DNA of 64,000 nt from Candidatus Thorarchaeota archaeon (GTDB lineage: Archaea > Asgardarchaeota > Thorarchaeia > Thorarchaeales > Thorarchaeaceae), in assembly GCA_016840385.1 (NCBI GenBank), contig JAEOSL010000008.1, forward strand, positions 5,163 through 69,162, written 5' to 3'. The translations under genes were made by a program, and so were the position numbers. Shown piece after piece: positions 59,773 through 64,000 of the stretch (position 1 is the first letter of the stretch; every line of letters begins with the position of its first letter). The notes under the pieces were generated by a model, which was given only the letters and a program-made list of their open reading frames with translations, was not told the DNA's origin and did not search any database.

Positions 59773-60435
59773 TCACTCACTCACCACACCTTCACCTATC
59801 ATGTTGAGCTTACCCTGATATTGCATCAAATTGATGATCCAGAGCCAGACAATTGCAGAGAATGCAGTTACAATTTCTGGAACGGCTTGTTGCCAGGGAG
59901 ATGTTCCATTCATATAATCTGCCCACATGACGACTGAGAGGAATGGAAGAATAATCGATACAACACTAAACCATCTCAAATTAGAGAATCGGAGCCATCC
60001 TATTCCTATAATCCACATCGAGAACGGGAATGATAGAAAGAATCCCACTGAAACCCAGTAGTGAAGTTCTCCAAAGTTCTCTGAGAATACTCCTATTCCT
60101 ATTAAGAATGCCAGCGAAATGAGTAAGGGGATAACCCCAATTTTTGTTGGCACATCCTTTGTCCATTTCAGAAACCAGACTGCGTAAAGCATCATCAGGA
60201 TTCCTGTGACAATGAGACCGCTGTTGAATATGATAGCGCTAACTAGTTTGTATGGTGATAGAAAGAATACAGTGTAATTTCCAAGGTCACTCAGCGCATT
60301 AATTATCCAATCAAAACCTGGTGCTAGAAGAATTGAAACAGCTATGGTTGCTAAAGCAATGAGCGGTGCGAAGAATCCAATCTTCGTGTACTTTGGTATA
60401 TTGGCTATCTTTTCACTGAATGACATAAATGACAT
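59773..60435 (-). CDS. DUF998-family membrane protein
   Basis: A 220-residue protein with six predicted helices and the family motif FDWIINALSDLGN after the first one, LVSAIIFNSGLIVTGILMMLYA and FSENFGELHYWVSVGFF. The last motif, a loop His between helices, is conserved with the damaged copy. The family role is unknown; it is found in many archaea and bacteria. ATG 60435 with a second in-frame ATG at residue 4. The damaged paralogue lies 27 bp downstream on the same strand, so the two formed a tandem pair. Confidence 0.8.
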   Translation of the reverse strand: MSFMSFSEKIANIPKYTKIGFFAPLIALATIAVSILLAPGFDWIINALSDLGNYTVFFLSPYKLVSAIIFNSGLIVTGILMMLYAVWFLKWTKDVPTKIGVIPLLISLAFLIGIGVFSENFGELHYWVSVGFFLSFPFSMWIIGIGWLRFSNLRWFSVVSIILPFLSVVMWADYMNGTSPWQQAVPEIVTAFSAIVWLWIINLMQYQGKLNMIGEGVVSE

Positions 60436-60533
60436 AACACATAACCATCGTATAAGATTGCTGGGTTGCCATTGATGAGACTTAAAACCTCTCCAGTCTG
60501 ATACTAGAATACTAACTTACAGAGCTATTCACA

Positions 60534-60902
60534 ATGTCACAAAATAATGCAGATTGTCCTTATTGCGGTTCTAGTGTTCCCTTAGATCAAGTTCGTGTTG
60601 GATATGATGAGAAAGTAAAAGTTCGTTGTCGCAACTGCGGCGGCCAGTTCGAGTACATGCCAGGATTTGGTTCATTCTCTCTTCCTGGTGAAGGACCACG
60701 CACACAACGTCAAGTCAGATCTGAAGGACCGTACCCTGGGACTGTGTCTGGGGGTGCTGATCCGTGGACAAGTGAAACTCCACCTCCTAAGAAATCTGGT
60801 TGTGGAACATGCTGTACAATTTGTTGTTGCTGTCTATTGTTACCCACTATTTTTTCTATGATAATATTTGGAATCCTTGGTGGTTTCCTCTGGTTGTTCT
60901 GA
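60534..60902 (+). CDS. Small zinc-ribbon membrane protein with a cysteine-rich helix
   Basis: A 122-residue protein: a zinc ribbon at the N-terminus (CPYCGSSVPL...CRNCGGQFEY), a Pro/Gly-rich linker, then an unusual run CGTCCTICCCC immediately before a hydrophobic helix (LLLPTIFSMIIFGILGGFLWLF) at the C-terminus. The cysteine run could be lipidated or bind metal. The layout is like the third gene of the zinc-ribbon operon at 20280, but reversed in order. Start ATG 60534. No family function known to me. Confidence 0.68.
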   Translation: MSQNNADCPYCGSSVPLDQVRVGYDEKVKVRCRNCGGQFEYMPGFGSFSLPGEGPRTQRQVRSEGPYPGTVSGGADPWTSETPPPKKSGCGTCCTICCCCLLLPTIFSMIIFGILGGFLWLF

Positions 60903-61065
60903 TAGAAATTCTACTTGGACTTCATTGATGATTACGTATCTAGTCTGGTTCTTAAGTCGACTTTGAATTCCTACATCTTGATTCCTTTCACGGTTATAGA
61001 TAAAAGGCATTGAGCTCTTGATGCGCTAACTGACAAAAACGATATTTCACAATAGGTGGTTATGG

Positions 61066-61980
61066 TTGACTGAAGCAGAAGTTGAAGATAAACGCATTAC
61101 ACTCGCGGAAGCTGCCAAGATGATAAATGATGGCGATGGACTCTTCTGGGGTGGATTTGGATATCAACGAGCTCCAATTGCGTTCGCTCATGAATTGGTG
61201 AGACAAAAGAAACGGAACTTAACAGTCTATACTTGTGGTTCTGAAGTCGATCTTGAAATTATGGCTGGAGCTGGAGTAGCATCTCGGTATGAGATTGCAT
61301 TCTCAGCGATAGAAGCTCTTGGTTTATCCTACAATATCAGACGACGAGTTTCTGAAGGAAAGCTGGCAGTTGAGGATTATACGAATCTGGCAATGGCTAT
61401 GCGTTTTCTTGGAGGTGCACTCAATGTTCCCTTCATGCCTCTCCGAAGTATGATGGGCACTGACTTGGTCAATCTAAGACGCTATCGAGGAGATGACAAA
61501 CTGAAGGTAATGGATTGCCCATTTACTGGTGACAAAATCTGCATTGTACCTTCCCTTCAACCCGATTATAGTATTGTTCATGTTCAACGCGTGGATAAGG
61601 TAGGGAATGCTCAGATTGATGGAATCGTAGGTGAGGATCTTGAAGGATCACGCTGTGGAAAGAAATTGATCATCCTTGCAGAGGAACTAATAGACAATGC
61701 AGAAGTCCGAACCAGACCTGATCAAACTAAGATTCCTGCAATGTATGTCGACCATGTTGTCATCCTACCCTACATAGCTCATCCGATGATGTGTCACGAT
61801 TATTATGATTATGACTTGGAACATCTCATGATGTTCCATAAAATGACACGCACCGAAGAAGGCTGGCAGGAATACTTGGATAATTTCATTCTTGGAGTTG
61901 ATGATCATCATGGATATCTTGATTTAGTGGGTTGGGAGAATCTCCACAAACTACGAGCAACAAAACCATGGGGGTACTAA
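61066..61980 (+). CDS. CoA-transferase, subunit A (glutaconate CoA-transferase-like)
   Basis: A 304-residue class I CoA-transferase alpha subunit. It shows the GLFWGGFGYQRAPIAFAHELVRQ loop, TVYTCGSEVDLEIMAGAGVASRYEIAF, a segment SMMGTDL, and the C-terminal AQIDGIVGEDLEGSRCGKKLIILAEELIDN. With its partner it moves CoA between acids, probably in amino-acid fermentation or in aromatic acid breakdown. TTG 61066 is used as start, with GGTGG about 6 nt upstream; the first residues TEAEVEDKRITLAEAA fit the family. The stop overlaps the start of subunit B. Confidence 0.85.
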   Translation: MTEAEVEDKRITLAEAAKMINDGDGLFWGGFGYQRAPIAFAHELVRQKKRNLTVYTCGSEVDLEIMAGAGVASRYEIAFSAIEALGLSYNIRRRVSEGKLAVEDYTNLAMAMRFLGGALNVPFMPLRSMMGTDLVNLRRYRGDDKLKVMDCPFTGDKICIVPSLQPDYSIVHVQRVDKVGNAQIDGIVGEDLEGSRCGKKLIILAEELIDNAEVRTRPDQTKIPAMYVDHVVILPYIAHPMMCHDYYDYDLEHLMMFHKMTRTEEGWQEYLDNFILGVDDHHGYLDLVGWENLHKLRATKPWGY

Positions 61981-62753
61981 TGATGGTGGAATATACTAAA
62001 ACAGAATTCCTAATTGCTTGTGCATCTAGCCACGTTAAAGATGGTGAGATGGTGTTTGGAGGAACGGGGATGCCTTTGCTAGCGGCATTGCTGGCAAAAG
62101 AAACCCATGCACCAAGGTCCAATCTTATCTCAGAAGCTGGATTCATTGATGCTAGACCCAGAGAGGTTCCACTCTCTGTTGCTGATTCCCGCTATTACTA
62201 TGGATGTTCCGCATCTATCGGTCTCATTGAGACCCTAGGATTTCTCCTTCAGGCAGGAAGGATTGATGTTGGTTTCCTAGGTGCCGCACAACTAGACGAG
62301 TATGGTAATCTGAATACAAGCTATATTGGTCCCTATGATGCACCAAAAGTAAAGCTACCCGGAAGTGGCGGTGGAAATGATATTGCATCTTCTGCAAAAC
62401 GACTCATCATTATGATGGCTCATGACAAGAGGAAGTTTCTCAAAAAGTTGGATTACATGACATCGCCTGGTTTCTTAGATGGACCTGGTGCACGAGAGAA
62501 GTGGTCTCTTGTGGGAGGTGGTCCAGAGGTCGTAATCACTGATATGTGCCAAATGGACTTTCATCCTGACACAAAGAAGATTCGTCTCAAGTCAGTTCAT
62601 CCCGGATTTACTGTCCAAGATATTCAGGACAACGTCATGTTCGATTTAATCATCCCTGATGATGTTCCCACTACAGAAGAACCATCCCAAGAACAGATTG
62701 ACATCATGCACAAGTTAGATCCCAATGGAATCTATCTTGGAAAGGGTGGTTGA
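61980..62753 (+). CDS. CoA-transferase, subunit B
   Basis: A 257-residue class I beta subunit containing VFGGTGMPLLAALLAKETHAP, SEAGFIDARPREVPLSVADSR and GRIDVGFLGAAQLDEYGNLNTSYIG with KLPGSGGGNDIASSAKRLIIMM. ATG 61980 overlaps the stop TAA of subunit A (TAATG), with ATG 61983 as alternative; the frame reaching 61932 is a shadow extension. The two subunits form the A2B2 or A4B4 enzyme of glutaconate, or 3-oxoadipate, CoA-transferase type; substrate is uncertain. Confidence 0.85.
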   Translation: MMVEYTKTEFLIACASSHVKDGEMVFGGTGMPLLAALLAKETHAPRSNLISEAGFIDARPREVPLSVADSRYYYGCSASIGLIETLGFLLQAGRIDVGFLGAAQLDEYGNLNTSYIGPYDAPKVKLPGSGGGNDIASSAKRLIIMMAHDKRKFLKKLDYMTSPGFLDGPGAREKWSLVGGGPEVVITDMCQMDFHPDTKKIRLKSVHPGFTVQDIQDNVMFDLIIPDDVPTTEEPSQEQIDIMHKLDPNGIYLGKGG

Positions 62754-63516
62754 ACACGGAGAATTGAAGGTCTTGAAGTCACTGAACATTGATGAATTCA
62801 AGGCAGTAGTCTTCGACCTCGACTCAACCCTGATGGACACTCATCGTTACCCATTGGTAGCCAGTGAATGGTTGATGAAGCATTCTAATGTAGATGTTGA
62901 CAAACACGGTGAGTCGTATGTACGAAACCTCGTTTCTAGGTATTTCAAAGCAATCGAGGAAACCATATCAGGAGCTCCTTTTGTTACTCCCTTTGAAATC
63001 ATCAGGACTGCAATGGGCAAGAGCCTTGAGGACCACGGTTATGAAGCAGATGCCACACTTGTAGAACAAGCAACTCAACGGTTTAGATCTCTTCATGTCG
63101 AATTATCCGAACCTTATCCCGGAGTTCCCGAACTCCTTGCAAAACTTGAAAATCATGGACTCGATTTAGGGATTCTGACCAACAGTTTCGAAGGGAATGC
63201 AGACATCATTCTGGGCAATTGGAATCTTCGACATCATTTCAAGGCGATAATTGACTGTGGGACCGCTAAGGCATTCAAGCCAATGCCCCAACTTTTTGAA
63301 ATAACACTATCACTTCTTGGCGTGACTCCTTCAGAAACTCTCTTTATTGGGGATGAGTACTACGCTGATATGGTGGGTGGGAAAAGAGCCTCACTCACAA
63401 CTGTCTGGATCAATCATCGGGGAAATTCATTGGAGGACCTCATTGTAAAATACGGTCCAGAATACTCACCTGACTATGTAACGAAATCCATTTCGGAATT
63501 TGCTGACATGTTATAG
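62725..63516 (+). CDS. HAD-superfamily hydrolase
   Basis: A protein of up to 263 residues with the HAD motifs: VVFDLDSTLMDTHR (nucleophile and acid Asp), LGILTNSFEG (motif II), KAFKPMPQLFEI (motif III Lys) and LFIGDEYYADMVGGKRA (motif IV). A helical cap domain follows motif I. It may be a small-molecule phosphatase (phosphoglycolate or sugar phosphates). The frame overlaps the end of subunit B by 29 bp from 62725; the true start is probably a TTG or GTG within the next 50 bp, for instance TTG 62773. Probably co-transcribed with the CoA-transferase. Confidence 0.78.
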   Translation: MESILERVVEHGELKVLKSLNIDEFKAVVFDLDSTLMDTHRYPLVASEWLMKHSNVDVDKHGESYVRNLVSRYFKAIEETISGAPFVTPFEIIRTAMGKSLEDHGYEADATLVEQATQRFRSLHVELSEPYPGVPELLAKLENHGLDLGILTNSFEGNADIILGNWNLRHHFKAIIDCGTAKAFKPMPQLFEITLSLLGVTPSETLFIGDEYYADMVGGKRASLTTVWINHRGNSLEDLIVKYGPEYSPDYVTKSISEFADML

Positions 63517-63638
63517 CAAATCGGCAACGTGCCCTATTTCTCGACCACTCAACGAGTATGCACGCACTACACATATTAGCGTCTTGCAGAAGTTCCTTTC
63601 TGCAACGCCACTCTATATCTGATGGAGTATTGAGTACC

Positions 63639-64000
63639 TTGAGCAAAGACAACGAAATTGGACCGATGCAAGCGCGTTCAGATCTCATTGATATTCTGAG
63701 CCAATGTCCTGAAAACACTGAAGCAATTGTAACTCTTATTCAGAGTGAGCTTAAGGATCTCAAAGATAGTGACGCCGTGACTGACATTTCCAATACGATT
63801 ACTGAAGCTGCTTCACAATCAAAGGTAGATGCATCCACACGAGACAACGTGCTCTTTTGGTTGACTGAAACAACTCCCGATGTACGTCAGATGATTCTAG
63901 TCCAGACTATTGAGGAACTACTCAATATGCCAAATTGCAAAGAAGCAACCACAACTGCATTGATCAAGATATCCTCCAAAGAGAATGTTGACATGGTTAT
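63639..64000 (+). CDS. Helical protein, partial (runs off window end)
   Basis: From TTG 63639 the frame is open to the window end (about 120 codons): SKDNEIGPMQARSDLIDILS, then short helix pairs such as TEAIVTLIQSELKDLKDSD and TRDNVLFWLTETTPDVRQMILVQTIEELLN. The pattern of paired helices recalls HEAT or armadillo repeats, but no family is recognised. GGAGT lies 10 nt upstream of TTG. No ORF in another frame competes. Confidence 0.6.
   Translation, partial: MSKDNEIGPMQARSDLIDILSQCPENTEAIVTLIQSELKDLKDSDAVTDISNTITEAASQSKVDASTRDNVLFWLTETTPDVRQMILVQTIEELLNMPNCKEATTTALIKISSKENVDMV

Overview
The window reads as a chromosomal segment of an Asgard archaeon, most likely of the Thorarchaeota type. The signs are a stand-alone gelsolin-domain protein (20879-21154), a Ras/Rab-like small GTPase next to a longin/roadblock-like protein (40089-42321), a geranylgeranyl reductase for archaeal lipids, TrmB and Lrp regulators, archaeal TATA boxes followed about 25 nt later by starts, and many secreted proteins anchored by one C-terminal membrane helix. 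The lineage call is inference; no rRNA or tRNA gene was recognised. Shine-Dalgarno-like GGTGA/GGAGG motifs sit about 8 nt before many starts, and I used them to choose starts, often shorter than the longest frame.

Layout. 1-5.2 kb: the 5' part of iorA, a divergent DHH phosphoesterase and three tandem TrmB-like regulators. 5.34-5.50 kb: a strong candidate non-coding RNA with its own TATA box. 5.5-10.8 kb: geranylgeranyl reductase, a membrane hexapeptide-repeat protein, a free ThrRS-type editing domain, a double Lrp regulator and a degenerate SF2 helicase. 10.85-14.7 kb: AcpS, FkbH-like protein and acyl carrier protein, facing an acetyltransferase and a deacetylase; an unusual carrier-protein pathway for an archaeon. 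14.9-16.1 kb: a lone TnpB. 16.2-20.7 kb: a VOC/epimerase-like gene, unknown genes and an operon of three zinc-ribbon membrane proteins. 20.8-27.3 kb: gelsolin, a zinc alcohol dehydrogenase, an AhpD-like protein, lipoate ligase and an E1alpha-E1beta-E2 2-oxoacid dehydrogenase operon.

27.4-33.9 kb: a methyltransferase, a bactofilin-like beta-solenoid protein, a winged-helix protein, a longin/roadblock-like protein, a flavoprotein, cobalamin adenosyltransferase and methylmalonyl-CoA mutase large subunit. The last two fit with the epimerase-like gene at 16.2 kb. 33.9-40 kb: two tandem membrane-anchored solute-binding proteins whose family-5 fold appears circularly permuted, then a secreted right-handed beta-helix protein. 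40-48 kb: the GTPase operon, several surface proteins, a Nif3-like protein, luciferase-family remnants and a lysine-rich TPR protein. 48.4-52.8 kb: a GlcD/GlcF-like FAD and Fe-S pair, a PAS histidine kinase and a decayed copy of the Fe-S gene. 52.8-60.9 kb: two near-identical MFS transporters from a segmental duplication with repeated hairpins, surface proteins, a DUF998 pair of which one copy carries an internal stop, and a zinc-ribbon membrane protein. 61-64 kb: a two-subunit CoA-transferase, a HAD hydrolase and the start of a helical protein cut by the window end.

Taken together, the metabolic genes suggest an organism degrading amino acids and organic acids (indolepyruvate oxidoreductase, 2-oxoacid dehydrogenase, methylmalonyl-CoA branch, CoA-transferase, GlcD/GlcF-like oxidoreductase) and taking up peptides or similar solutes. 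The strongest candidates for something undescribed are the permuted solute-binding proteins, the AcpS-FkbH-ACP cluster, the 5.4-kb RNA and the bactofilin-like protein.
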